A stretch of DNA of 46,298 bases from an uncultured Synergistales bacterium (lineage in GTDB: Bacteria > Synergistota > Synergistia > Synergistales > Aminobacteriaceae). The notes beneath the pieces were generated by a model. That model worked only from the letters and a program-made list of their open reading frames with translations, ran no database searches and was not told where the DNA came from. This document shows, piece after piece, positions 18,549 to 27,183 of the stretch (its first letter is position 1; each line of letters begins with the position of its first letter). A program made the position numbers and the translations under genes. Location of the stretch: assembly GCA_905235395.1 (NCBI GenBank), contig CAJOLN010000006.1, positions 1-46,298 of the forward strand, read 5' to 3'.

Positions 18549-20564
18549 TCATATTGCGCTTCTCGAATTGAGAATATAAACTGCAATTAATATAACCAGT
18601 CCCGCAATAGTTGTAGCTGGCCATACACTTAAACATAAGACACCTGACACGCATAGAAGGATTCGCATTATGAGATTCAGATTCGTATGAAGATAACCCA
18701 TCCACATACCTGCAAATGAAATCACTGCTCCTATTCCGCTCACTAATGCCCAGCATATTTGTGCCCATGAACCTTGCATGAGTAATCCTGGATCGTAACA
18801 GAACGCAAAAGGAACAACATACGCTAAGAATCCTAACTGCATTGCCTGAAATCCTGTTTTATTGGGATTTGAATCAGCAATCGAACTTGCCGCATATGCC
18901 GCTAATGCAACTGGAGGCGTTATGTTCGAGATTATCGCATAATAGAACACGAACATATGTGCCGCAATCGGAGGAAATCCTAACTTCACAAGTATAGGTG
19001 CTCCTAATGCCGCCGCAAGTATGTACGCTCCTGTTGTAGGCAGTCCCATTCCGAGAAGTGTAGCAATGAGCATAACGAGTACAAGTGCAAGAAGAGGAAC
19101 ATCTCCCGCAAACGAAATTACAAACCCTACGAGCTTTCCACCTATACCTGTCAATGATACTGCACCGAGAACTATTCCTGCTGTTGCACACGCAACACAT
19201 ACTAACGGTATTCCCTGTGCACCCTGTTCAATCGCATCAATGAACTCACGCGTATTCATTCCGGGATTGAACATCGAAGCTATGAGCATGTATGCACCGA
19301 TAATCACGAATTGCATTCCGGGTTTTATGCTGCTCATCAGTTCCGGCTTTAACGTGATGACTACTCCAAGACCAAGAGACACTAACGCAACGATTATGGC
19401 CATGACCTTTTGCCCTGATGTAGTCTCAGGCTTGAAGTTGAAAAATGAAACCAGCCATGCTAAACCTATTCCGAGTAATGCCGCCCTCATTGGTGTATAT
19501 CCAATCAGCAGGAACACAATCAATCCTACAATCGGAGCTATCATGTAAAACTTGCTTAACACATCGCGCTTCGTAGGAAGGTCTTTAGGGTCTAATCCTT
19601 TGAGTCCTGTCTTCAATGCACGAAGCCGAACCATGAGGAACAATGCACCGTAATATAACAATGCAGGGAATATCGCCGCAATCATTACCTCCCGATACTG
19701 AATCCCTAAGAATGATGCCATAAGAAACGCTCCTGCTCCCATAATCGGAGGCATAATCTGTCCGCCTGAACTCGCAACTGCCTCAACTGCTCCTGCAAAG
19801 TACGGTTCATATCCGATCTTCATCATCAATGGAATCGTGAACGTTCCTGTGCCGTATACATTCGCAACTGCTGAACCAGAAATTGATCCGAATAAACACG
19901 AACTCAATACTGCAATTTGTGCCGGGCCTCCAGGAGTTGTCCCTGTGAATGCCTGCGCGACACTCATGAACCAATCACCTGCACCTGACTTCTCAAGGAA
20001 TGCACCGAATATCAGGAATATCATCACGTATGTAGCTGACACTCCAAGAGGTGATGAGAATATTCCTTCGTCAGTGAGATATAACTGTTCAATGATTTCT
20101 GGATACGAGAACGGGAATCCCTGAAGCAGTCCGGGTAACTTGTAGCCGTAAAGCATGTATGCCGCAAAAATTGCCGCAATCAATGACAATGGAAGTCCAA
20201 CAATCCGGCGCGTTCCTTCAAGAAGCAATATCACAAGCAGTGAACCTAATACTAACTGTGCTGTCGTTAATGGGTCTATCTGCTGAATTCGTTCGGTTAT
20301 GGCCGTATAGTTGACCATAGAGTATATTCCAGGAGCTGCTGCAAGTACCGCAAGTATCCAGTCGTAAATTGGGACTCTATCCTTCGGTGCGCTCTTCGTC
20401 ATCGGGAACAGAACAAACGCTAACGGAAGTACAAACGCAAGATGAATCGTCCGCTGTAAAAATGCCTCATAGTTTCCGGCTGACGCAGTGAAGAGATGAA
20501 AGACACCCATACACAGAACATATAAATATATGAATGTCTTTGTGTAGCCTGATAGTTTACGCAT
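18549..20564 (-). CDS. TRAP transporter fused permease (DctQ-DctM type, TAXI family)
   Basis: A 671-residue membrane protein with about 17 hydrophobic segments. The first ~150 residues (four helices) correspond to the small DctQ subunit, and the remainder to the large DctM permease, with GSISGSAVANVYGTGTFTIPLM, SSGGQIMPPIMGAGAFLM and MGLPTTGAYILAAALGAP, all hallmarks of the 4TM/12TM fused TRAP group. These carriers use ion gradients and a binding protein. The gene starts at 20564, sharing one base with the stop of the TAXI binding-protein gene (TAATG), so the pair is translationally coupled. Confidence 0.95.
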   Translation of the reverse strand: MRKLSGYTKTFIYLYVLCMGVFHLFTASAGNYEAFLQRTIHLAFVLPLAFVLFPMTKSAPKDRVPIYDWILAVLAAAPGIYSMVNYTAITERIQQIDPLTTAQLVLGSLLVILLLEGTRRIVGLPLSLIAAIFAAYMLYGYKLPGLLQGFPFSYPEIIEQLYLTDEGIFSSPLGVSATYVMIFLIFGAFLEKSGAGDWFMSVAQAFTGTTPGGPAQIAVLSSCLFGSISGSAVANVYGTGTFTIPLMMKIGYEPYFAGAVEAVASSGGQIMPPIMGAGAFLMASFLGIQYREVMIAAIFPALLYYGALFLMVRLRALKTGLKGLDPKDLPTKRDVLSKFYMIAPIVGLIVFLLIGYTPMRAALLGIGLAWLVSFFNFKPETTSGQKVMAIIVALVSLGLGVVITLKPELMSSIKPGMQFVIIGAYMLIASMFNPGMNTREFIDAIEQGAQGIPLVCVACATAGIVLGAVSLTGIGGKLVGFVISFAGDVPLLALVLVMLIATLLGMGLPTTGAYILAAALGAPILVKLGFPPIAAHMFVFYYAIISNITPPVALAAYAASSIADSNPNKTGFQAMQLGFLAYVVPFAFCYDPGLLMQGSWAQICWALVSGIGAVISFAGMWMGYLHTNLNLIMRILLCVSGVLCLSVWPATTIAGLVILIAVYILNSRSAI

Positions 20565-21568
20565 TATTTCTTCAGCTCACTCCAGAATTTTACACTGCCC
20601 TCATGCGCTGGTACTCTCTCAGGAAGTGCAATCGAAGGCTCAAGTTCGGACATGTCTTTTACTGCCGCAACAAGTTCTGCTTTGTGTTCCCAGATTGCTT
20701 TGTTCAATTCGTACACTAACGATTCAGGAAGGTCTTTGCGAATCACTATGCATGTGTAATCTCCGACAACTTTAACGGGTTCTGCACCTTTCGGAACTGA
20801 TTTATAAATTCCCGGCTCAATCGTCAGCGTAACTGTTCCGTATGCCTCTGCAAGTTTGTCGAGTGCTTCCTGTCCGACCGGCAATAGTACAACGTCTAAC
20901 TGGCTCTCAATGTTCATTACGACAGAAGCAATTTTGCCAACGGAGAACGCGAAACAGTCAAGGTGATTATCTGCGAGAAGGTCAGCACCTCCGTCATATG
21001 ATGCGTACTCAACACTTCCGCCCCAATCCTGAAATGTTTTCTTGTAATCGAATCCGTAACCCTTATCGAATAACGCCTTAATCACGAACTCTGAACTTGT
21101 TCCAGGTTTCAATGTCGCGAATCTCATCGGAAGTTTCTTTGCTATGATGTCCTCAACGGATTTGATGTTGTTCTTTTCTGCGAAGTCTTTGCGCATTATG
21201 AAATACGTGTACTGCGTGTAGAGGTTCGACATTATGACTGCGTTGTTCACTGCACGGCCTTTGAAATCTGCTTCACCTTTGAGTGCTGCACCAAGCAGTG
21301 ATGTTACGGAGAAACCTAAATCGCCGCGTCTTGCGTGAGCGTTGAGAATGTTAGATACACCTCCGCCTGATGAACTTGTGGTTTGAGGGAGACCTGCACC
21401 TGTCCACATTTCAGATAATGCTGTGCCTAATGCAAACCAGTTTCCGCCGGGAGGGCCTGCCATGAACCGAAGCTGATCGGGCCAGCCGGTTTTGTCCTGA
21501 GCAGATGAAACAGAAACAAGCAATGTAACGATTAACACTGCTAAGATGAAACGAAATGACTTCTTCAT
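20564..21568 (-). CDS. TAXI-family TRAP transporter solute-binding protein
   Basis: A 334-residue exported binding protein. The signal peptide MKKSFRFILAVLIVTLLVSVSSAQ is cut near residue 24. The mature start, LRFMAGPPGGNWFALGTALSEMW, is the TAXI signature around the ligand cleft. Later segments GGGVSNILNAHARRGDLGFS and DCFAFSVGKIASVVMNIESQ fit the family. It captures the ligand outside the membrane and delivers it to the fused permease downstream. Substrates of TAXI systems include dicarboxylates and amino acids such as glutamate; the ligand here is not known. The start at ATG 21568 has AGGAG 8 bases ahead. A GTG three codons earlier overlaps that ribosome site and is rejected. Confidence 0.95.
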   Translation of the reverse strand: MKKSFRFILAVLIVTLLVSVSSAQDKTGWPDQLRFMAGPPGGNWFALGTALSEMWTGAGLPQTTSSSGGGVSNILNAHARRGDLGFSVTSLLGAALKGEADFKGRAVNNAVIMSNLYTQYTYFIMRKDFAEKNNIKSVEDIIAKKLPMRFATLKPGTSSEFVIKALFDKGYGFDYKKTFQDWGGSVEYASYDGGADLLADNHLDCFAFSVGKIASVVMNIESQLDVVLLPVGQEALDKLAEAYGTVTLTIEPGIYKSVPKGAEPVKVVGDYTCIVIRKDLPESLVYELNKAIWEHKAELVAAVKDMSELEPSIALPERVPAHEGSVKFWSELKK

Positions 21569-21685
21569 AAAAATCACTCCTGTAATAAAATTTGTGTATT
21601 GAAAACAAAAATGTTGTCTGAATATTTTATCAGCAAGATAAAGAATTCATAATGTAAAAATATATTAAGTGAGCAAATTAGATTC

Positions 21686-23131
21686 ATGAATGAAAAATTA
21701 TCAGCAATCATAAAAAATTTACCTGAACGTCCTGGTGTCTATCTGATGAGAGATTCAGAAGGCAAAGTTATATACGTAGGCAAGGCAAAAAAATTAAAGC
21801 GCAGAGTGTCATCATACTTTCGTCATTCACATTCATCACCGAGACTGAATAAACTTGTTGAACTAATCGAAGACATCTCAATCATACGAACAGAGACAGA
21901 AGCAGAAGCATTAATCGTTGAGGCAAAATTGATTCGCAGGTATTCGCCGTTCTTCAACATTGAGCTTAAAATGGGAGATAAGTATCCGTATGTTAAGATA
22001 ACAAATGAAGAATATCCGCGTCTCGAAATCACAAGACACAAATGCAATGATGATGCACTATATCTCGGCCCGTTTGTTGATGCAGGGAACATACGAAACC
22101 TTATGAGACTTTCAGAACGATATTTCCCTTTGAGAGTGTGTACGAAGAAGATAACTCCTGATTCAAATAAGCGTCCATGCATTGAGTACGGTCTTGGCCA
22201 TTCTATGGGTGCATGTGCAGCCCTGTGCACAAAGTCGGAATATCTTGAACGTGCCGCAGATATTGTATTGCTGTTTGAGGGTAAATCCGCAGAACTTGTT
22301 GAACGTCTTCGTAATCGCATGAATGAATGTGCGAATAAACTTGAATTTGAGAAGGCTGCAAGATACCGCGATACTATTCGAGCAATATGGAAACTGACGA
22401 GACAGAAAATATCTTCAGCATTGCAGGAAGACTTAGACAATGAGACATGGAATGTTCTAAATCGAATTCAGGAATTGCTTCATCTTCATGTTCTGCCGTT
22501 CAGAATTGACGCGTTTGATATTTCGCATACACATGGACATGATACATATGGGTGTTGTGTAGTGTTTGAGCAGGGGAGGCCAAGTCCGAATTTGTATCGA
22601 AGGTTCAGAATACGTTCACTTGAAGACGGAGAGATTAATGATTTTGAATCAATGTATGAGACAGTGAAGAGGCGTTACCGTCATGTACTTGATAATTCGG
22701 AGCCTTCACCGCAGTTAGCATTGATTGACGGAGGGCCAGAACAGTTAGAGTATGCACAGAGAGCGATACATGAACTCGGAATGAATTTGCCAATGATTGC
22801 ACTTGCAAAACGTGAAGAGCTGATATTCCTTCCAAATCAAAATGAGCCTTTGAGATTGGAGCGTGATGATTCTGCATTGCAATTATTGCAGAGACTGCGT
22901 GATGAGGTTCACAGGTATTCGATTACGACACACAGACATGCAAGAGGGTTGCGGGTTCGGTATTCGAGGCTTGATGATATTGATGGGATTGGGAAGAAGA
23001 CAGCTGCGGAATTGCTTGTGAAGTTTGGAAGTGTGAAGAGGATTGCGGCATTAAGTGCAGAGGAGTTGATGAAGGTTCCGGGTATAGGGCCAATAACAGC
23101 AAAGAAGATTCTTGACGCATTGAATGAGTGA
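21686..23131 (+). CDS. uvrC: Excinuclease ABC subunit C, short form lacking the segment between UVR and RNase H-like domains
   Basis: A 481-residue UvrC against the usual ~600. The GIY-YIG nuclease domain is intact (residues 17-45: GVYL..., VIYVGKAKKLKRRVSSYF). The UVR motif (about 205-239) follows. The RNase H-like endonuclease domain begins near 272 (FRIDAFDISHTHG; catalytic Asp278), with INDFESM, LIDGGPEQL and RDEVHRYSITTH supplying the other acidic residues and the His. The C-terminal helix-hairpin-helix pair (GIGKKTAAELL, VPGIGPITAKKIL) is complete. Between UVR and the nuclease only ~35 residues remain, whereas the E. coli protein has ~150; the omission is in frame with every motif on either side. 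It normally makes both cuts at UvrB-bound DNA damage. Ribosome site is weak; no frameshift seen. Confidence 0.9.
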   Translation: MNEKLSAIIKNLPERPGVYLMRDSEGKVIYVGKAKKLKRRVSSYFRHSHSSPRLNKLVELIEDISIIRTETEAEALIVEAKLIRRYSPFFNIELKMGDKYPYVKITNEEYPRLEITRHKCNDDALYLGPFVDAGNIRNLMRLSERYFPLRVCTKKITPDSNKRPCIEYGLGHSMGACAALCTKSEYLERAADIVLLFEGKSAELVERLRNRMNECANKLEFEKAARYRDTIRAIWKLTRQKISSALQEDLDNETWNVLNRIQELLHLHVLPFRIDAFDISHTHGHDTYGCCVVFEQGRPSPNLYRRFRIRSLEDGEINDFESMYETVKRRYRHVLDNSEPSPQLALIDGGPEQLEYAQRAIHELGMNLPMIALAKREELIFLPNQNEPLRLERDDSALQLLQRLRDEVHRYSITTHRHARGLRVRYSRLDDIDGIGKKTAAELLVKFGSVKRIAALSAEELMKVPGIGPITAKKILDALNE

Positions 23132-23167
23132 TACAATCTAAAAAAATTTGCTAAGGGGTCGTGATTC

Positions 23168-24217
23168 ATGATGTCTGATAATCCAAAACCTTATAACTTT
23201 ATTCTGAAACAGGGAGTAAAAGAGTATTTCAGATACGTAATCAATATGCTGTGTGTAATCTTTTCTTTTCTCATGGGAAGGTGCAGCTATGCTAGAATGC
23301 GTGCATATATTCGTGGATGTATGGACATGATAAGGAATAAACTCACTAAGTACACTTCAAATCAAAACCTATTTAATGGAAAAAGAATGCTTACATTAGA
23401 TGAAGCACAGAGATTCATATCTGAAGCTATCGAGAGCAATACTCCGTTTATGGCAGGGCGATTTGGAACGGTTGAGCTTGGAGCAATAAGAAAAGTGCGA
23501 GATGATAACAAAGGTCTTCTTATGCCCGTAGGAATAACAATGAGGGATTTATGCAACAACGCAGGTTTTTTCCCGGAAGATAAGAATATGCTTCCTCATT
23601 TTGCAGAGGTTATGAGAGATGCAACACGTCAGGCAGATCTTATAGGTATTCGCGGCGACTTCATGGAAGAATATGAATGTAAAGTCTATGCAGAAAAAGC
23701 AGAATTCTGCCACATAGAAAGTCTTGAACCTTTCTTTGCGTCTGAATCTTGGACATCAAAACTCGAAAACAAACGTGTACTTGTGATACACCCATTTGAA
23801 GATACTATACGGTCTCAGTATAAGAGGCGTGAATTATTGTTTCCAGGAACGAATATACTTCCCAAGTTTGAGCTAATTACACAACGTGCAGTACAGACGA
23901 TAGCATTCAACAAAGACGAAAGATTTAATACATGGTTTGATGCGCTTGACTATATGCATCAGGAGGCTATGAAGAAAGATTTTGATGTTGCGATTATAGG
24001 CTGCGGTGCTTATGGCTTCCCTCTTGCCGCGATGATAAAGCAGTCAGGGAAAATTGCAATACATTTGGGAGGAGTAACACAAATGGTGTTTGGCATAAAA
24101 GGCTTCCGCTGGGAAAATATGAGCAAATATAAAGAGCTTGTCAGTAATCCTAATTGGGTTAACCCTCAGGAGAGGCCAGAAGATTTCATAAATGTAGAAG
24201 GAGGATGTTACTGGTAG
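23168..24217 (+). CDS. GT-D-fold-like putative glycosyltransferase, orphan
   Basis: A 349-residue protein. The central part resembles the GT-D (DUF1792-type) glycosyltransferases: ITTPFMAGRFGTVELGAIRKV-like sequence stands where that family has its R-F-G-x-x-E motif, here GRFGTVELGAI. KRVLVIHPFEDTIRSQYKRR and DVAIIGCGAYGFPLAAMIKQSGKIAIHLGG look like the Rossmann-type strands and nucleotide-sugar loop. The C-terminus EGGCYW is distinctive. The N-terminus has a hydrophobic helix around residues 18-32, possibly a membrane association segment. AGGGG lies 9 bases ahead of ATG 23168. No other glycan genes are adjacent apart from a flippase 12 kb away. Sugar donor and acceptor unknown; function inferred from motif only. 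Confidence 0.6.
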   Translation: MMSDNPKPYNFILKQGVKEYFRYVINMLCVIFSFLMGRCSYARMRAYIRGCMDMIRNKLTKYTSNQNLFNGKRMLTLDEAQRFISEAIESNTPFMAGRFGTVELGAIRKVRDDNKGLLMPVGITMRDLCNNAGFFPEDKNMLPHFAEVMRDATRQADLIGIRGDFMEEYECKVYAEKAEFCHIESLEPFFASESWTSKLENKRVLVIHPFEDTIRSQYKRRELLFPGTNILPKFELITQRAVQTIAFNKDERFNTWFDALDYMHQEAMKKDFDVAIIGCGAYGFPLAAMIKQSGKIAIHLGGVTQMVFGIKGFRWENMSKYKELVSNPNWVNPQERPEDFINVEGGCYW

Positions 24218-24226
24218 ATTAAAGTT

Positions 24227-24254
24227 TTGTTTTTTCAGGTCATAAGGCTATAAT
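24227..24254 (+). promoter_or_regulatory. Promoter for the Ca2+-ATPase gene
   Basis: TTGTTT (24227-24232) and TATAAT (24249-24254), 16-base spacing, about 40 bases ahead of the start codon. Confidence 0.6.
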
Positions 24255-24294
24255 CAGCTCACAAATATAAATTCAAACTGGAGGAATATTACAT

Positions 24295-26847
24295 ATGATT
24301 GAGATTCATGGCCTCAATGACTCCGAAGTACAATCAAGCCGCGAGCAATATGGCTCAAATGTTTTAACTGAACTCCCGCGTGAACCTCTCTTCAGGAAAT
24401 TCCTGAATAACCTTTCTGACCCCATGATCATCATTCTCTTATGTGCACTCGCAATTCAGTTAGTGCTCTTCTTCGTGGGACGTGCAGAATGGTTTGAACC
24501 CGTCGGTATACTCGTTGCTGTTCTCATTGCAGGAGGAGTATCATCAATCACGGAATATCAGCAGGAAGAAAAAGCATCAGCCTTGAAGCACCAGCAGGAA
24601 GACGGAGAAATGACGAAGGTTATCCGAAACGGCAGCATTCATGAGATTCATGTGAGTGAAGCAGTAACGAATGACACTGTATTTCTTCAGGCAGGCGACA
24701 AAATACCAGCCGACGGAATAATGATTGATGGAAGTATTAAAGTGGATCAGTCAGCATTGAACGGAGAGACTGAAGAAGCCGAGAAGAATCCGAATCCCGA
24801 TAACGAATTCTACGACACAAAAGACCTCCTCAATAAGTACTATGTGTATCGCGGAACTGTCGTGTGTTCAGGCGAAGGTTACATGAAGGTCTCCGTTGTA
24901 GGCGACAAGACATTATTCGGTGAACTTGCACTCGAAGTTCAGGAGGCACAGAGGAAAACACCTCTTCAGGTGAAACTTGGAAAACTCGCACATCAAATTT
25001 CAGTCTTCGGTTACACAGGAGCAATCGCAATTGTTCTCGGCATTATCGCACGTACTTTCTTCACTCACACTGCACCCGCTGATGTTTACGGTTGGATTCG
25101 TCTTCTCGTTGATGCAATCACCGTAGCAGTTACAATTGTTGTATGTGCTGTACCTGAAGGTCTGCCTATGCTTACGTCTATCTTAATGTCGTTCCAGTCA
25201 ATGAGAATGGCAGGCGATAACGTTCTTGTTCGGAAGATTAACGGATTAGAGACAGCAGGAAGCCTTAACTTATTGTTCAGCGACAAGACAGGCACGATAA
25301 CAGAAGGAAGATTGAGCATAGCAGAGATAGCATCGAATGATGCAACGGTCTACAGATCACTTGATGAACTTCCTGATGAAATGCTTGAAGACCTTCTTGC
25401 AGGTGCAGGAGTGAATAACAGTGCAAGCATTGGAGACGGAGCAGTAATCGGAGGCAACAGTACAGACAGAGCATTGATGTCATACTTCCTGAATCATGAT
25501 GAGCTTGTGAAAAAGATTGAGGCCAGGAAGAAGAAAGTGAAAAACTTTGAGGCGTTCAATTCCGATAAGAAGACATCAAGCGTTGAGTTCAATGACGGAG
25601 TGATATACATCAAAGGTGCACCTGAAAAGATAATCACTCACTGCAAAAATCTCACTGACCGAAAGAAGCTCGAAAAATATATCAACACTCAGGCAGACCG
25701 AGCAATGAGATTACTCGCGATCGCAAAAGATTCAGGTGCAGGGATGGAACTCGTATGCGTACTGAGTATCCGCGATAACGTTCGCAAAGAAGCAGTTGAT
25801 GCAATAAGACAGGTACGCAAGGCAGGAATTCAGGTAGTAATGGTTACAGGCGACAGGAAAGAGACAGCAGTAGCAATCGCAAAGGAAGCGGGATTAATTT
25901 CAAGCCCCGAAGAAATTGCTATGACCTCACAGGAAATGTCAGAGAAGACAGATGATGAACTGAAAGCAATTCTTCCGAACTTACGCGTAATCTCACGTGC
26001 ACTTCCTTCCGACAAGAGCAGGCTCGTTAAGATTGCACAGGAATTGAATCTCGTTGTCGGAATGACAGGAGACGGAGTGAATGATTCACCTGCACTGAAG
26101 AAAGCAGATGTAGGTTTCGCAATGGGATCAGGAACAGAAGTAGCGAAGGAAGCAGGAGACATTACGATTCTCGATGACAATTTCAAATCGATTGCTAAGG
26201 CAATTCTTTACGGACGCACGATGTTCAAGAGCATTCGGAAATTCTTAGTCTTTCAGCTCACAGTTAATGTTGCGGCAGTCGTTACATGTTTCTTAGGGCC
26301 TATGTTCGGTCAGAATATCGTCCTCACTGTCATTCAGTTACTGCTCATCAATCTTGCAATGGATACACTCGCGGCAATAGCATTCGGTTCAGAGCCTCCG
26401 AGACAGGAATACATGAATGATAAGCCGATACCAAGAGATGAGAACATAATCACAAAGTCAATGCTCAATGAGATTCTTGCAGGTGCAGCATACATAACGT
26501 TCATAAGTCTTGCAGTACTCTTCTTCCCTCCGATAAAGAGATTATTCGGGAATGCTGATATCGTTTATCTGAGAACTGCATTGTTCGCGGTGTTCATGAT
26601 GTCGATAACGTTCAATGGTCTAAGCATGGCCTCATCGAAAAATTGCGTGTTCGTGATGCTGTTCATATTTATACTTCAATGGGTATTCATTGAGTTTGGC
26701 GGAGAGGTTCTTAATGTTGAGGCATTGAGTCTTGATTCATGGCTGAACTGTTTAGTGCTTGCGTTCATGGTTATCCCTGTGAAGTGGGCAATCAAACGCA
26801 TATCTTTTGCAGACATTCTTAACTTGAAGAGATTCATATACGAGTAG
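24295..26847 (+). CDS. P-type Ca2+-transporting ATPase (PMCA/P2B-like)
   Basis: An 850-residue ion pump with the canonical order. The cation-transporter N-terminal domain opens the protein. TM1-2 are followed by an actuator domain with LNGETEE (TGE-type loop). TM3-4 contain the ion site VCAVPEGLPM, where the Pro-Glu-Gly-Leu spelling is that of calcium pumps. The phosphorylation motif is SDKTGTITEG, Asp330. The nucleotide domain has KGAPEKI, and MVTGDR and MTGDGVNDSPALKKADVGFAMG form the hinge. The C-terminal six helices include INLAMDTLAAIAFGSEPP. It exports Ca2+ from the cytoplasm using ATP. It has its own promoter and terminator. The GTI spelling in the phosphorylation loop (GTL usual) is conservative. 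No calmodulin-type tail. Confidence 0.95.
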   Translation: MIEIHGLNDSEVQSSREQYGSNVLTELPREPLFRKFLNNLSDPMIIILLCALAIQLVLFFVGRAEWFEPVGILVAVLIAGGVSSITEYQQEEKASALKHQQEDGEMTKVIRNGSIHEIHVSEAVTNDTVFLQAGDKIPADGIMIDGSIKVDQSALNGETEEAEKNPNPDNEFYDTKDLLNKYYVYRGTVVCSGEGYMKVSVVGDKTLFGELALEVQEAQRKTPLQVKLGKLAHQISVFGYTGAIAIVLGIIARTFFTHTAPADVYGWIRLLVDAITVAVTIVVCAVPEGLPMLTSILMSFQSMRMAGDNVLVRKINGLETAGSLNLLFSDKTGTITEGRLSIAEIASNDATVYRSLDELPDEMLEDLLAGAGVNNSASIGDGAVIGGNSTDRALMSYFLNHDELVKKIEARKKKVKNFEAFNSDKKTSSVEFNDGVIYIKGAPEKIITHCKNLTDRKKLEKYINTQADRAMRLLAIAKDSGAGMELVCVLSIRDNVRKEAVDAIRQVRKAGIQVVMVTGDRKETAVAIAKEAGLISSPEEIAMTSQEMSEKTDDELKAILPNLRVISRALPSDKSRLVKIAQELNLVVGMTGDGVNDSPALKKADVGFAMGSGTEVAKEAGDITILDDNFKSIAKAILYGRTMFKSIRKFLVFQLTVNVAAVVTCFLGPMFGQNIVLTVIQLLLINLAMDTLAAIAFGSEPPRQEYMNDKPIPRDENIITKSMLNEILAGAAYITFISLAVLFFPPIKRLFGNADIVYLRTALFAVFMMSITFNGLSMASSKNCVFVMLFIFILQWVFIEFGGEVLNVEALSLDSWLNCLVLAFMVIPVKWAIKRISFADILNLKRFIYE

Positions 26848-26859
26848 CTGAATGTTTGC

Positions 26860-26898
26860 TGTCCTCCCGAAATTCGATTCAGGAGGACAATTTTTTTT
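26860..26898 (+). terminator. Intrinsic terminator after Ca2+-ATPase
   Basis: TGTCCTCC (26860-26867) pairs with GGAGGACA (26882-26889), followed by eight or nine Ts. Confidence 0.88.
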
Positions 26899-26963
26899 GT
26901 GGATTATTTTATGAAATCAATAAAATCAAAAAGCAGAGTTAATAATTCAGACGGAAGTGTGAA

Positions 26964-27065
26964 TTAAATCTTATCAAGTATCCACAATATAACATAACCT
27001 ATAACTCCTAATTTTTTTCCGAATATGTTTCCCAGCGATGCAATCATTCCCATTTGAATGGACAT
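26964..27065 (-). CDS. Possible 33-residue hydrophobic peptide
   Basis: The 318-base gap between the Ca2+-ATPase and DUF3536 genes holds a terminator, a plus-strand promoter-like element and this small minus-strand frame. Its product starts MSIQMGMIASLG, has a basic NIFGKKLG turn and ends in a hydrophobic helix GVIGYVILWILDKI: one short membrane or amphipathic segment. No ribosome-binding site precedes the ATG. On the minus strand TTGTTT (16 bases) TATATT ends about 7 bases ahead of the ATG, which would give a leaderless transcript. It could equally be chance. Function unknown; a small membrane toxin- or bacteriocin-like peptide is only a guess. Confidence 0.25.
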   Translation of the reverse strand: MSIQMGMIASLGNIFGKKLGVIGYVILWILDKI

Positions 27066-27114
27066 AATCAAAATATATTAGAGGGAAAGTTTAAAACAAA
27101 AGTATACTACTCTC

Positions 27115-27141
27115 ATTGTAATTTCTCAGCGTGAGTATAAT
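27115..27141 (+). promoter_or_regulatory. Promoter-like element ahead of DUF3536 gene
   Basis: A perfect TATAAT at 27136-27141, with TCATTG 17 bases upstream as a weak -35. It lies about 40 bases ahead of the start codon at 27184. Confidence 0.45.
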
Positions 27142-27183
27142 TGATTAACGAGTATATATTATTTTTTGGAAGGAGATGTTATC

